Below are positions 16,942-25,925 of a DNA stretch of 64,000 nt, piece after piece (positions within the stretch are counted from its first letter, which is position 1; each line of letters starts with the position of its first letter). This DNA is from Nocardioides sp. YIM 152315 (lineage in GTDB: Bacteria > Actinomycetota > Actinomycetes > Propionibacteriales > Nocardioidaceae): NCBI RefSeq assembly GCF_029210375.1, contig NZ_JARGER010000038.1:310001-374000 (forward strand), written 5' to 3'. A program made the translations under genes and the position numbers. The notes below the pieces were generated by a model. That model was not told the origin of the DNA, did not search any database, and saw only the letters and a program-made list of their open reading frames with translations.

Positions 16942-17606
16942 GCGAAGGTCCGCTCTGCGAGGCCGGTGAAGAAACCGAGGCCGTCGGTCCCGGAGCCGGT
17001 GAGGCTCTCGACGGCGTGCTCGGGGTGGGGCATCAGGCCGACCACGTTGCCGCGGTCGTTGGAGATGCCGGCGATGTCGCGCACCGAGCCGTTGGGGTTG
17101 GCGTCGAGGTAGCGCGCCACGACCCGGCCCTCCCCCTCGAGCCGGTCGAGGGTGTCGGCGTCGGCCACGAAGCCGCCCTCGCCGTTCTTGAGGACGATGG
17201 TGACTTCGGCGCCCTCGTCGTACGACGAGGTCCACGGCGTGCGGTTGTTGTCGATGCGCAGCCGCTGGTCGCGGCACACGAACTTGCGGTGGTCGTTGCG
17301 GATCAGCGCACCCGGGAGCAGGTGGGACTCGCACAGGATCTGGAAGCCGTTGCAGATGCCGAGGACCGGCATGCCCTTGCCCGCGGCGGCGACCACCTCG
17401 GCCATCACCGGCGAGAAGCGGGAGATCGCGCCGCACCGCAGGTAGTCGCCGTACGAGAACCCGCCCGGCAGGACGACGGCGTCCACGCCGCGCAGGTCGT
17501 GGTCGCCGTGCCAGAGCGGGACGGCCTCGTTGCCGCCGAGGACGACCGCGCGCTGCGCGTCGACATCGTCCAGCGACCCCGGGAAGGTGACGACCCCGAC
17601 CCTCAC
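16938..17606 (-). CDS. purQ: Phosphoribosylformylglycinamidine synthase subunit PurQ
   Basis: 222 residues. This class I glutamine amidotransferase supplies ammonia to Pur[14 protein letters not shown] opens the protein, the catalytic cysteine sits in GICNGFQIL (about residues 82-90), and the His/Glu pair is in MPHPEHAVE near residue 195. [14 protein letters not shown] is also typical. The start overlaps purS by four bases and the end overlaps the DUF3817 gene by four, so purS-purQ-DUF3817 form one tight operon. The ATG start is well placed. Confidence 0.97.
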   Translation of the reverse strand: MRVGVVTFPGSLDDVDAQRAVVLGGNEAVPLWHGDHDLRGVDAVVLPGGFSYGDYLRCGAISRFSPVMAEVVAAAGKGMPVLGICNGFQILCESHLLPGALIRNDHRKFVCRDQRLRIDNNRTPWTSSYDEGAEVTIVLKNGEGGFVADADTLDRLEGEGRVVARYLDANPNGSVRDIAGISNDRGNVVGLMPHPEHAVESLTGSGTDGLGFFTGLAERTFA

Positions 17607-17869
17607 GCCGACACCTCGTCGGCGAGGGCCTCGACGCGGACGGTGTAGTTCTCGATCACGGGGTTGGACAGCAGTGTCTCCGCCATCTTGTCGACCTCGG
17701 CGAGGACGGCGTCGGTGACCTCGCCCTCGACGGTCAGCTCGAACCGCTTGCCCTGACGCACGTCGGTGACGCCCGAGAAGCCCAGCCGCGGCAGGGCTCC
17801 GTGCACCGCCTTGCCCTGGGGGTCGAGGATCTCCGGCTTGGGCATGACGTCGACGACTACGCGAGGCAC
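17603..17869 (-). CDS. purS: Phosphoribosylformylglycinamidine synthase subunit PurS
   Basis: 88 residues from GTG (17867-17869). This small ferredoxin-like subunit holds the PurL-PurQ complex together. [16 protein letters not shown] (about residues 4-19) and the [16 protein letters not shown] block are family hallmarks, and the length is normal. It heads the purS-purQ-DUF3817 operon. Only 36 bases separate it from the divergent stress-protein gene, so the promoters must overlap. Confidence 0.95.
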   Translation of the reverse strand: MPRVVVDVMPKPEILDPQGKAVHGALPRLGFSGVTDVRQGKRFELTVEGEVTDAVLAEVDKMAETLLSNPVIENYTVRVEALADEVSA

Positions 17870-17905
17870 GCGCTCATTCTAGAAGGGTGCGGCAGACTGG
17901 GCGGC

Positions 17906-18409
17906 ATGAGCCTGCCCACAGGATTCCCGGGAACCAACCCGCTGCGCCTGGAGTTCCCGCAGTCGCTGGCCGTGTACGACGACTACGCCGCCGCCCAGAA
18001 GACCGTCGACTTCCTCTCCGACAGCAAGTTCCCCGTCGAGCACCTGATGATCGTCGGCACCGACCTCAAGCGGGTCGAACGCATCACCGGCCGACTCACC
18101 ACCGGCCGGGTCGCCCTCGGCGGGGTGCTCTCCGGCCTGTGGCTGGGACTCTTCGTCGGGCTGATCTTCTCGTTCTTCGTCGACGAGGACATCCTCGCGA
18201 TGATCCTCTCCACGGTGCTGCTGGGAGCCGTCTTCGGCGTCGTCTGGGCCCTGCTCGGCTACGCGCTCACCCGCGGCCGGCGCGACTTCTCCTCGGTCAC
18301 CCAGGTCGTCGCGACCCGCTACGAGGTGCTCGTCGAGCACAAGGTGGCCGCGCAGGCACGCGAGCTGCTCGCCGGGCTGCCCGGCGCGCTGCCCAACCCG
18401 TTCGAGTGA
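17906..18409 (+). CDS. General stress protein 17M-like membrane protein
   Basis: 167 residues from ATG 17906. Residues about 20-60 match the YflT/GSP17M-like domain (LAVYDDYAAAQKTVDFLSD, then FPVEHLMIVGTDL). Two transmembrane helices follow at about 71-91 and 96-120. The C-terminal 45 residues form a second soluble part (SSVTQVVATRYEVLVE). The family is linked to stress responses in Bacillus; the actinobacterial members have no defined job. It is divergent from purS and transcribed alone. Confidence 0.8.
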   Translation: MSLPTGFPGTNPLRLEFPQSLAVYDDYAAAQKTVDFLSDSKFPVEHLMIVGTDLKRVERITGRLTTGRVALGGVLSGLWLGLFVGLIFSFFVDEDILAMILSTVLLGAVFGVVWALLGYALTRGRRDFSSVTQVVATRYEVLVEHKVAAQARELLAGLPGALPNPFE

Positions 18410-18503
18410 CTCCCGCCGCCGCCCGCCCCGCCGCGGGTTTACCCGGTCCGCGCGACTGGGAATGAGGTCCGCGACCACAGGAGCATCCGACTCGGGGGCC
18501 GCG

Positions 18504-18800
18504 ATGACCGAGATCGTCCCGCAGGACATCCGTGCAGCTGCAGACAAGATGGAGGCCGCCGTCACCGCGGTGGACGCCAACATCCCGACCGGGGTGAGCG
18601 CCGTGAGCACGGCCCTCCCCGGCAGCCAGAGCGCGGGGGCGGCGACGTCGCTGTCCGAGACCTGGCGCACGGCGTACCGCACCTGGGTCACCGACGGCAC
18701 CGCCCACGTGGCGTCGCTGCGCCGGCACGCCGACGACTGGGTCGAGACCGACCTCGCGCAGGCGGCGCGCATGGAGCGGCTCGCGCGAGAGGGGATGTGA
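18504..18800 (+). CDS. WXG100/ESAT-6-like small helical protein
   Basis: 98 residues from ATG 18504. It is predicted all-helical, with two helices (about 5-24 and 42-95) around a Pro/Gly turn near residue 30. The size and a heptad-like hydrophobic pattern match type VII secretion (ESX) small substrates, but a strict W-x-G is absent; the turn reads NIPTGVSAVS. The start of the 775-residue gene overlaps its stop (TGATG). This looks like the escort or partner of that large protein. No ESX ATPase or EccD-type membrane gene lies in the window, so secretion would depend on genes elsewhere. Confidence 0.65.
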   Translation: MTEIVPQDIRAAADKMEAAVTAVDANIPTGVSAVSTALPGSQSAGAATSLSETWRTAYRTWVTDGTAHVASLRRHADDWVETDLAQAARMERLAREGM

Positions 18801-21127
18801 TGGTCACCATCGACCAGCTCAAGCAGTGGGACGCCGACCGGCTCGGCGTCGTCGCCGACGAGCTGCACACCCGCCGCGGCTCGCTCACCGACCTCGCCGA
18901 CGAGGTCGACGCCGGGCGTCCGCCCGCGTCCTGGGTCGGCGGCGCCTCGGTGTACGCCGAGCAGGACCACGACCAGCTCGCCAACCGGCTGACCGACCAG
19001 GTCGCCGAGCTCAACCTGGTCATCTCCGCGCTCGACACCGCGAGCGGCCAGGTCCGCAGCGCCCGCACCACCCTCGACGACGCCCTCTCCCGGGCGAGCA
19101 GCAACGGGTTCACCGTGAGCTCGAGCGGCACCGTCACCAGCGACCGGACCTTCACCGACGAGGACGAGCAGGCCGACGCCCAGCGGATCGCCGACGAGAT
19201 CGCCCAGGCCATCACCGACGCCCTCGCCGACGCCGCCGAGGCCGACAGCGCGCTGGCCGCGTCGCTCCGGTCGGCCCGCACCAGCGACGTCGACGCGGGC
19301 GGCGGTCTCGATGACCAGGCGCTGCCCGACGCGCTGCGCGGGCTGACCACCGAGGAGCAGGTCGACTACCTCCTCGACCACCCCGATCTCGCGGACATCC
19401 TGGTGCCGAGCCTCCCCGAGCCGCTCAAGCACGAGCTGGGCCAGGGCCTGTCCGACCTGCTCGACAGCGAGGTCAACGACGACGACTTCGACCTCGACGA
19501 CGAGACCGTCGACCGGCTGTCGACGCTCCTGGACTCCTACGGCGGCGACCCGGAGATCGCGTCGTCGCTCTACGAGGACCTCGGCGCCGACGGCACCGTC
19601 GCCACCCTCGGCAGCATCGAGAGCTACCTGCGCCTCGGCGGCACCGACCCCGACAAGGTGGCCGACCTGGCGGCCGACATCCGGCGTACCCTCGGCACCG
19701 CCGGTGACGACCCGTCCTTCGACGACCACGGCTTCGGCCAGGATCTGGTCCGCCACGCGACCTGGCAGCTCACCGACGAGCAGCGCGACGCGTTCCAGGA
19801 CCGCTACCCCCACTACAGCGGCAGCGGCGCCTCGATCCTGACCTACCTGATGCAGGACCATGGTCTCGACGGCGACCTGGTGCGCGGGGTGGCCGAGCAG
19901 CTCGACGAGTTCGAGCGCTCCGGCAACGACCTGGGCGCGGAGTACTGGTACGGCCACAACGGCCACAGCCCGCTGACCGCCGACGGCGAGTACGACGGCT
20001 GGTACGACGACCCGATGGCGGCGGCCCTGGGCAACCTCGGGTCGCACCCGGAGGACGGCTACCAGTTCCTCACCGACGACCCCGAGCGGCAGGACTACTA
20101 CTTCCACGACCGCAGCTGGGAGGCCGACGGGTTCGAGGGCATCACCCAGCTGGCCGAGGGCATCGGCACCGACGAGGACCTGATCGCGAACCAGCCCGAG
20201 GGCACCGCCGAGCTCGTCTCGCGCTTCTTCCACGGCATCGCCGGCAACGAGTCCTTCAGCGTCGACAACGCCGAAGCCGGCTCGCCGCACCTCGCCGAGC
20301 TGATGAAGCACTACACGCCCGCGATGGACGCCGCGCTGCGAGCCCCGGGCGAGGGTGAGCCGGGCGCGGTCCCCTTCGAGGACGCGTTCCTGGGCACCGC
20401 CGACCACTACCCGCGGCTGTTCTCGGGCGACCTCGAGGAGCTGATGCAGGTCGCGGTCAGCACCGACGACGGCGCCACCAGCATCGCCGAGGGCATCGGC
20501 GCCTTCCAGCAGCAGCAGATCAACGGCGCGGCCGTCCAGATGGCCGACGACCCCGACGACTACCGGCTCGGCAACCAGCTGCGCGACGGGCTGGAGCGCT
20601 CGGCGAACCTGCAGGGCTTCGCCGAGTGGGCCGTCGGCTCCGTCGAGATCGGCGACGCCCAGGAGCACGACGCCCGCGTCCAGGCGTTCTCCGACCTCGT
20701 CGGCGAGGCGGCCGGCCTGGTGCCGCTGCCCGGAGCCGACGTCGTCGGTGAGCTCGGCAGCCGGGCCCTCGACGCCGCGTGGGGCCAGGGCGTCGACCTC
20801 GGGACGGGTGCCCTCGACGACGCGATGTCGCAGACGGACGAGGCGACCCGCGAGGCCGAGACGCGCGCGTCGTACGGCGTCACCCAGGCGAAGCTCGGCA
20901 CCTTCCACGCGCTGGCCGAGGCCGGCGTGATCCCCGAGTCCGAGATCCCGGAGACCTGGCGCGACGACAACGGGCGGCTCGTCGACATCGAGGACATCCC
21001 GGCCGAGGACCGCTCGGCGTACGCCCAGAGCGCGATGTCGGTGGCGTCGGGCTACGTCACCAACATGGACCTGGAGACGTCCTACAAGGACGCCTTCCTG
21101 GACTACTACGGCGACACCAGTGACTGA
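18800..21127 (+). CDS. Large actinobacterial protein, probable type VII secretion-associated (DUF6571-like)
   Basis: 775 residues from ATG 18800, with GAGAGGGG five bases ahead; GTG 18797 is an alternative. Residues 1-110 are helical with SWVGG near 46-50, echoing WXG/LXG domains. Residues about 150-650 are acidic and rich in Asp, with blocks (SLYEDLGADGTVATLGSIES, YLRLGGTDPDKVADL) like DUF6571 proteins. Residues about 625-775 include VPLPGADVVGELGSRALDAA, a helical hydrophobic stretch. No signal peptide and no recognised toxin motif are visible. It overlaps the small helical gene upstream and the lipoprotein gene downstream, giving a three-gene unit. The role is unknown; substrate or effector of type VII secretion is inference. 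Confidence 0.65.
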   Translation: MVTIDQLKQWDADRLGVVADELHTRRGSLTDLADEVDAGRPPASWVGGASVYAEQDHDQLANRLTDQVAELNLVISALDTASGQVRSARTTLDDALSRASSNGFTVSSSGTVTSDRTFTDEDEQADAQRIADEIAQAITDALADAAEADSALAASLRSARTSDVDAGGGLDDQALPDALRGLTTEEQVDYLLDHPDLADILVPSLPEPLKHELGQGLSDLLDSEVNDDDFDLDDETVDRLSTLLDSYGGDPEIASSLYEDLGADGTVATLGSIESYLRLGGTDPDKVADLAADIRRTLGTAGDDPSFDDHGFGQDLVRHATWQLTDEQRDAFQDRYPHYSGSGASILTYLMQDHGLDGDLVRGVAEQLDEFERSGNDLGAEYWYGHNGHSPLTADGEYDGWYDDPMAAALGNLGSHPEDGYQFLTDDPERQDYYFHDRSWEADGFEGITQLAEGIGTDEDLIANQPEGTAELVSRFFHGIAGNESFSVDNAEAGSPHLAELMKHYTPAMDAALRAPGEGEPGAVPFEDAFLGTADHYPRLFSGDLEELMQVAVSTDDGATSIAEGIGAFQQQQINGAAVQMADDPDDYRLGNQLRDGLERSANLQGFAEWAVGSVEIGDAQEHDARVQAFSDLVGEAAGLVPLPGADVVGELGSRALDAAWGQGVDLGTGALDDAMSQTDEATREAETRASYGVTQAKLGTFHALAEAGVIPESEIPETWRDDNGRLVDIEDIPAEDRSAYAQSAMSVASGYVTNMDLETSYKDAFLDYYGDTSD

Positions 21128-21707
21128 CCGTGGTCGCGCCGTCCTGGTGGGGCTCGTGGCCGCGGTGGCGCTCGTCGGCTGCTCCGGGGACGAGGACCCG
21201 TCGCTGCTGACCGACGACGACCTGCCCGCGATCGAGTCGACCACGACCTTCGGCAGCGGTCAGCCGACGGCGACCACCTGCTCGGAGCTGACCACCCGGA
21301 TCCCGTCGATCGGCACCCCGGACGCCGACGGGCCCCAGCCGCTCACGAAGTCCTACACGCTGGAGTCCGGCGACGTCGTCACCGCCTCGCTCTTCGTGCC
21401 CGCGCAGCGCTACGGCGATGCCGACGGCGCCCTCGCCGCCGTCGAGGAGGCGGTGGCCGCCTGCGTCGAGAAGGGCGACGTCACGGCCCTGTCTGACTCC
21501 GACGGCCTTCCCGAGGGCGCGGTCGGCTTCAGCGGCAGCACGACCGGCGAGGACGTCGCCGTCCAGGCCCTCGCGCCCACCGGCGACGACCGCATCGTCT
21601 CGGTGACGGTCACCCACACCGGCGGCGGCGAGCCCGCGGTCGAGATCGCCGAGGTGCTCTCGGCGGCCCTGGCGAACGCCTCCGACATCGGCCGCGACGA
21701 GTCCTGA
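21120..21707 (+). CDS. Putative lipoprotein
   Basis: 195 residues from GTG 21120, overlapping the previous gene by eight bases. The N terminus has a short charged head, a hydrophobic core (AVLVGLVAAVALVG) and a lipobox VALVGC with the lipidated cysteine at about residue 21. The mature part is acidic and Thr/Ser-rich and matches no named family I recognise. It would be anchored on the outer face of the membrane. Cotranslation with the 775-residue protein suggests a shared role, for example a surface partner or immunity-like protein. It ends directly against the convergent acyl-CoA ligase stop with no gap. Confidence 0.75.
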   Translation: MTDRGRAVLVGLVAAVALVGCSGDEDPSLLTDDDLPAIESTTTFGSGQPTATTCSELTTRIPSIGTPDADGPQPLTKSYTLESGDVVTASLFVPAQRYGDADGALAAVEEAVAACVEKGDVTALSDSDGLPEGAVGFSGSTTGEDVAVQALAPTGDDRIVSVTVTHTGGGEPAVEIAEVLSAALANASDIGRDES

Positions 21708-23306
21708 TCAGCTGAGCTCGCGCTTGAGGATCTTGCCGGTCGACGTCATCGGCAGGGCGTCGACGAACTCGACGATGCGGGGGTACTTGTACGCCGCCAT
21801 CTGCTCCTTGCCCCACGCCACCAGCTCGTCCTCGGTGGCCTGGGCGCCCGGCGCCCTGATCACGACAGCCTTGATCTCCTCGCCGTGGCTGTCGTGCGGC
21901 ACGCCGATCACCGCGGCCAGCGACACGGCGGGGTGGGTCATCAGGACCTCCTCGATCTCGCGCGGGTACACGTTGTAGCCGCCGCGGATGATCATGTCCT
22001 TGGAGCGGTCGACGATGTAGTACCAGCCGTCCTCGTCGCGGCGGGCGAGGTCGCCGGAGCGGAACCAGCCGTCGGCGATGGCCTCGGCGGTGGCCTCGGG
22101 GCGGTTGTAGTAGCCCTTCATGATGTTGTGGCCCTTGATCGCGATCTCGCCGATCTCGTCCGCGCCCTCGACGTCCGTCCACGCGCCGCGGGTCGACGCC
22201 GGGTCGATGAGCTTCATCTCGACACCGGGGATCGGCACGCCGATCGAGCCGACGCGCACGGGCTCGCCGTACGACGAGAACGACGCGACGGGGCTGGTCT
22301 CCGAGAGCCCGTAGCCCTCGAGGATCGTGACGCCGAAGCGCTTCTCGAACTCCTTGTGCACCTCGACGGGCAGCGCCGAGCCACCGGCGACGGCGACCCG
22401 CAGGTTGCTCGCGACCTCGGTGACGTCGAGCCCGTCGGCCTGGGCGTCCTCGAGCGCGCCGAGCAGGCCCCAGTACATCGTCGGCACCCCGGCGAAGAAC
22501 GTGATGCGCTCCTGCTTCATCAGGTCGAGCGCCGCCCGCGGCTCGAAGCGCGGCAGCATGACGATGGTCGCGCCGTAGGCGAACGGGCCGTTCTGGCAGG
22601 TGGTCTGGCCGAAGGAGTGGAAGAGCGGCAGCACGCAGAGGTAGGTGTCCGGGTTGTCGGCGCTCGCGCCGAAGAGCGCCTCGCCCGACCGCGCGTTGTC
22701 GCGCATGTTGCGGTGGCGCAGCTCCGCACCCTTGGGCTGGCCGGTGGTGCCGGAGGTGTAGAGGATGACGGCGGTGTCGTCCTCGTCGGTGCCGACGGTC
22801 TCGAACTCGGCGGCCTGGCCGCCCATCGCCTGCGCCATCGTCTCCACCGGGTCGTCGGGAGTCCCGTCGATCGGCGAGGGAGCCGCGAGGTCGGCGGTGA
22901 TCACGAAGAAGTGCTCGCAGCCGTCGACCTGCTGGAAGCCGGCGTACCCCTCCTCGCCCATCGGCAGCTCGGGCGTGCCCTCGAAGCAGAAGTAGGCCTT
23001 CGCGTCGGAGTCGCCCAGGTGGTAGGCGACCTCGCGGCCCTTGAGCAGCACGTTGAGCGGCACCACGGTCGCGCCCGCCTTGAGGATGCCGTAGTAGACG
23101 ATCGTGAAGTACGGCAGGTTCGGACACGTCAGCGCGACCTTGTCACCGGGCCGGATGCCGCGCGAGACGAGCAGGTTGGCGACCATGTTCGCGAACGTGT
23201 CGACCTCCGCGTACGACAGCCGCCTGTCGCCGAAGACGATCGCGGTGCGGTCGGGGAAGGCCTTCGTGCTGTCCTCGAGCAGGCTCGCGAGGTTGTACGT
23301 CGTCAT
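21708..23306 (-). CDS. Long-chain acyl-CoA synthetase (AMP-forming ligase)
   Basis: 532 residues from ATG (23304-23306). The ANL-superfamily motifs are intact: YTSGTTGQPKGAEL (A3), GYGLSETSPV (A5), DGWFRSGDLARRDEDG (A7), DRSKDMIIRGGYNVYPREIE (A8) and the catalytic lysine in TSTGKILKREL at the C terminus. It activates a carboxylic acid as acyl-AMP and then acyl-CoA. Full-length FadD-like members use fatty acids, but 4-coumarate or other acids are possible. It is convergent with the lipoprotein gene (stops adjacent) and lies 30 bases downstream of purC. Confidence 0.92.
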   Translation of the reverse strand: MTTYNLASLLEDSTKAFPDRTAIVFGDRRLSYAEVDTFANMVANLLVSRGIRPGDKVALTCPNLPYFTIVYYGILKAGATVVPLNVLLKGREVAYHLGDSDAKAYFCFEGTPELPMGEEGYAGFQQVDGCEHFFVITADLAAPSPIDGTPDDPVETMAQAMGGQAAEFETVGTDEDDTAVILYTSGTTGQPKGAELRHRNMRDNARSGEALFGASADNPDTYLCVLPLFHSFGQTTCQNGPFAYGATIVMLPRFEPRAALDLMKQERITFFAGVPTMYWGLLGALEDAQADGLDVTEVASNLRVAVAGGSALPVEVHKEFEKRFGVTILEGYGLSETSPVASFSSYGEPVRVGSIGVPIPGVEMKLIDPASTRGAWTDVEGADEIGEIAIKGHNIMKGYYNRPEATAEAIADGWFRSGDLARRDEDGWYYIVDRSKDMIIRGGYNVYPREIEEVLMTHPAVSLAAVIGVPHDSHGEEIKAVVIRAPGAQATEDELVAWGKEQMAAYKYPRIVEFVDALPMTSTGKILKRELS

Positions 23307-23336
23307 GCGGTCAACCTACTCACCGGTCGCGACGGT

Positions 23337-24230
23337 CTACCAGCGCTGGCCGGTCAGCAGCTCGTAGGCCTCGACGTACCGGCTCCGGGTGCGCTCCACG
23401 ACCTCGGGCGGCAGCGGCGGCGGTGCCGCGCCGGACGCGCGGTCCCAGCCCGACTCCGGGGAGAGCGCCCAGTTGCGCACGATCTGCTTGTCGTACGACG
23501 GCTGCGTGCGGCCGGGCTGCCACTCGGCGGCGGGCCAGAAGCGCGACGAGTCGGGCGTGAGCACCTCGTCGGCCAGCACGGTCGTGCCGTCGGGCCGGGC
23601 GCCGAACTCGAGCTTGGTGTCGGCCAGGATGATGCCGCGCTCGCGGGCGACCTGCTCCGCGCGGCCGTAGACCGCGAGCGTGAGGTCGCGCAGCTCCTCG
23701 GCGCGCTCGGCCCCGATGGTGGCCGCGACCGCGTCGTACGAGACGTTCTCGTCGTGCTCGCCGAGCTCGGCCTTCGTGGCGGGCGTGAAGATCGGCGCGG
23801 GCAGCCGGCTGCCGTCGTCGAGCCCGGCCGGCAGCGCGAGGCCGCACACGCGGTGCTCGGGGCCCGTCGCCCGGTAGTCGACGAGGCCGGAGCCGGTCAG
23901 GTAGCCGCGGGCGACGCACTCGACGGGGTGCATCGCGAGCCGCTCGCAGACCACCGCGCGACCCAGCACCGGCGCGGGGACGTCGGTGGAGAGGACGTGG
24001 TTGGGCACCAGGTCGGCGAGCTGGTCGAACCACCACAGCGACATCCGGGTCAGGATCTCGCCCTTGTCGGGGATGGTCGTGTCGAGCACGAAGTCGAAGA
24101 TCGAGATGCGGTCGCTGGCGACCATGAGCAGCTCGCCACCGGGCAACTCGTAGAGGTCGCGCACCTTGCCCGAGTGGACGTGGGTGGCGCCGTCGACCTC
24201 GGGCGCCGTCGGGATGTTGAGGTCGGCCAC
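23337..24230 (-). CDS. purC: SAICAR synthetase
   Basis: 297 residues from GTG (24228-24230), chosen because the family begins near the conserved HSGKVRDLYEL at about residue 19. It condenses CAIR with aspartate in purine synthesis. SDRISIFDFVLDTTIPDKG, HPVECVARGYLTGSG, DTKLEFG and DEVLTPDSSRFWP are all family blocks. The open frame continues to 24959 but overlaps the HIT gene on the other strand and is not used. It is divergent from the HIT-like gene with a 58-base gap. The gene stands alone among the dispersed purine genes. Confidence 0.96.
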   Translation of the reverse strand: MADLNIPTAPEVDGATHVHSGKVRDLYELPGGELLMVASDRISIFDFVLDTTIPDKGEILTRMSLWWFDQLADLVPNHVLSTDVPAPVLGRAVVCERLAMHPVECVARGYLTGSGLVDYRATGPEHRVCGLALPAGLDDGSRLPAPIFTPATKAELGEHDENVSYDAVAATIGAERAEELRDLTLAVYGRAEQVARERGIILADTKLEFGARPDGTTVLADEVLTPDSSRFWPAAEWQPGRTQPSYDKQIVRNWALSPESGWDRASGAAPPPLPPEVVERTRSRYVEAYELLTGQRW

Positions 24231-24288
24231 GTCCCCAACTCTAGGGGCCGGATCCGCTCGCCCGAGCCGCGGCTGGCAGAGTGAGGCC

Positions 24289-24903
24289 ATGCCGGAGCCT
24301 GCAGCCGACTTCCACGCCCGCGTCCTGGCCGCCGCCGTCGACGGGCGCCTGCCCGCACCCGCCATGAGCCAGTGGGACATCTTCCCCTGGGAGGCGGTCG
24401 ACGGTGCCGTCGTACCCAAGGTGCTGGACGCTCCCGGCGCCGAGGCACCGCGCGCCGGTGAGGAGGGCGGCAGGTCCTGCCCGGCGTGCGCCGGCTTCAC
24501 CGCCGACCGGCTGGTCTGGGAGGACGAGCACTGGCAGCTCACGGTCGAGCCGAGGCCCTCCGGCCTGCCGCTGGTGCTGACGCTCTGGAGCCGCGAGCAC
24601 CTCGACACCGGCGACCTCGACGACGACCAGGCCGGGGAGTTCGGGCGGATCGCCAACCGCCTCGTCCGCATCGTCCAGGGGCTGCCGCACGTCGGTCGCG
24701 TGCACGTCAACCGCTGGGGCGACGGGTGCTCCCACTTCCACGTCTGGTTCGTGGCGCGACCGGAGGGCTTCGCGCAGATCAAGGGCTCGTACGCCGTCGA
24801 GTGGGACGACATCCTGCCGCCGGTCGACGAGGACGTGTGGCGCGCCGACCTGCACACCGTCGCGACGAAGCTCGCCAACTGGGGCGGGCACGCTCGGGCC
24901 TGA
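24289..24903 (+). CDS. HIT-like nucleotide-binding protein
   Basis: 204 residues from ATG 24289. The C-terminal half resembles HIT/GalT-type hydrolase-transferases: PSGLPLVLTLWSREHLDTGD (about 87-106), then CSHFHVWFVAR (about 147-157), whose H-x-H arrangement fits a degenerate histidine triad. A CPAC pair (about residues 64-67) may bind zinc. The protein lacks a fully canonical HxHxH. It is divergent from purC; a nucleotide or dinucleotide hydrolase role is possible but not proven. Confidence 0.7.
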   Translation: MPEPAADFHARVLAAAVDGRLPAPAMSQWDIFPWEAVDGAVVPKVLDAPGAEAPRAGEEGGRSCPACAGFTADRLVWEDEHWQLTVEPRPSGLPLVLTLWSREHLDTGDLDDDQAGEFGRIANRLVRIVQGLPHVGRVHVNRWGDGCSHFHVWFVARPEGFAQIKGSYAVEWDDILPPVDEDVWRADLHTVATKLANWGGHARA

Positions 24904-24992
24904 GGTTGAGTCGTCGGCATGGCTCGCGGGTCGACGTCCGCGGGCCGGCGCGCGGGCACTTCACGGCTCGTCCGCGTCGCCGCGCCGTCTGA

Positions 24993-25277
24993 CTAGGAGC
25001 GCACCTCGAACGATCGGGCGCCCGTCGGCGTCGCGGGGGTGACGTCGACGCGGTCGACCGATGCCGCGGGCGGGCCCTGGCGCAGCCAGTCGAGCATGGC
25101 CTCCACGGTCTCGGGATCCCCCTCGAGGTGTGCCGCGACCGAGCCGCCGGGCTCGTTGCGCACCCAGCCCGCCACGCCGAGCCCGCGCGCGGTCCGCTCG
25201 GCGTGGTAGCGGAAGGACACTCCCTGCACCCGGCCGGTCACGACGACGTCGACGACGCGACGAGCGCTGGCTGGCAT
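24993..25277 (-). CDS. acyP: Acylphosphatase
   Basis: 94 residues from ATG (25275-25277). VTGRVQGVSFRYHAERTARG carries the catalytic arginine in the phosphate cradle GRVQGVSFR, and GWVRNEPGGSVAAHLEGD carries the catalytic asparagine. The size and motif order are exactly those of acylphosphatases, which hydrolyse acyl phosphates such as 1,3-bisphosphoglycerate. An upstream extension of the frame to 25451 overlaps the divergent AhpD-like gene and is rejected. The 89 bases before 24993 separate it from the convergent HIT-like gene and contain a GC-rich imperfect dyad. Confidence 0.94.
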   Translation of the reverse strand: MPASARRVVDVVVTGRVQGVSFRYHAERTARGLGVAGWVRNEPGGSVAAHLEGDPETVEAMLDWLRQGPPAASVDRVDVTPATPTGARSFEVRS

Positions 25278-25328
25278 GGCCCCATTGTTGACGATGGCGA
25301 CCCGTCGGGGGCGCCGGCACACTGGGGC

Positions 25329-25925
25329 ATGACCTTCCTGGGCGAGCCACCGACGACGCCACGGGTGCGTGCCCTGTACGACGGCGACGTCGACTCCCGC
25401 GGCTACGTGATGGACCTGAGCCGGGCGTGGGCGCACCACCCCGAGGCGCACGACGCGCTCTTCGGGCTGATCGCCGCGGTCGCGGTCGAGGGTGGGCTGT
25501 CGATGCGCGAGCGCGCGATCCTCGTCGCGGCGTGCGCGTCCACGCTCGGCGACTCCTACTGCTCGCTCGCCTGGGGCACGCGGCTCGCCGAGGAGTCCGA
25601 CCCCGCGATCGCCGCGGCCGTGCTCACCGGGTCCGACGACGGCCTCGACGACGCGGAGCGGGCGATGGCTCGCTGGGCCCGGCAGGTCGCCCGCGACCCG
25701 AACGCGACGACGCGGGCGGACGTCGACGCGCTGCGTGAGGCGGGACTCGACGATGGACGGGTCTTCGCGGTCACGACCTTCGTCGCGCTCCGGCTGGCGT
25801 TCTCCATCGTGAACGACGCGCTCGGCGCCGTGCCCGACGAGGAGCTCCGGGCCGGGGCGCCGCCCGAGGTGCGCGACGCCGTGACCTGGGGCCGTCAGCG
25901 GTCGCAGCCCAGCCCGCCCGCGTAG
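25329..25925 (+). CDS. AhpD/carboxymuconolactone decarboxylase-like protein
   Basis: 198 residues from ATG 25329. The alpha-helical CMD-like core shows at SMRERAILVAACASTLGDSYCSLAWG (about residues 58-83). The two cysteines are eight residues apart rather than in a CxxC, and the following histidine of true AhpD peroxidases is missing. The thiol chemistry is therefore doubtful, and it may be a structural or redox relative. It is divergent from the acylphosphatase gene. Its last 31 bases overlap the 3' end of the convergent CU044-like gene. Confidence 0.72.
   Translation: MTFLGEPPTTPRVRALYDGDVDSRGYVMDLSRAWAHHPEAHDALFGLIAAVAVEGGLSMRERAILVAACASTLGDSYCSLAWGTRLAEESDPAIAAAVLTGSDDGLDDAERAMARWARQVARDPNATTRADVDALREAGLDDGRVFAVTTFVALRLAFSIVNDALGAVPDEELRAGAPPEVRDAVTWGRQRSQPSPPA

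Noticed and set aside
17879..21244. 1121-codon open frame on the minus strand
   Set aside because: It is the antisense of the stress-protein gene and the type VII-like triad. Its product is low-complexity (V/L/G/R/E-rich) with no domain, a normal artefact of very high GC.
18504..21707. Toxin-antitoxin or polymorphic toxin locus
   Set aside because: No nuclease, deaminase or ADP-ribosyltransferase motif and no small immunity gene follow; the last gene is a lipoprotein. It is reported only as a type VII-like triad.
24904..24992. Terminator between the HIT-like and acylphosphatase genes
   Set aside because: GC-rich half-matches (CGCGG...CCGCG) exist, but no single clear stem stands out from the background composition.
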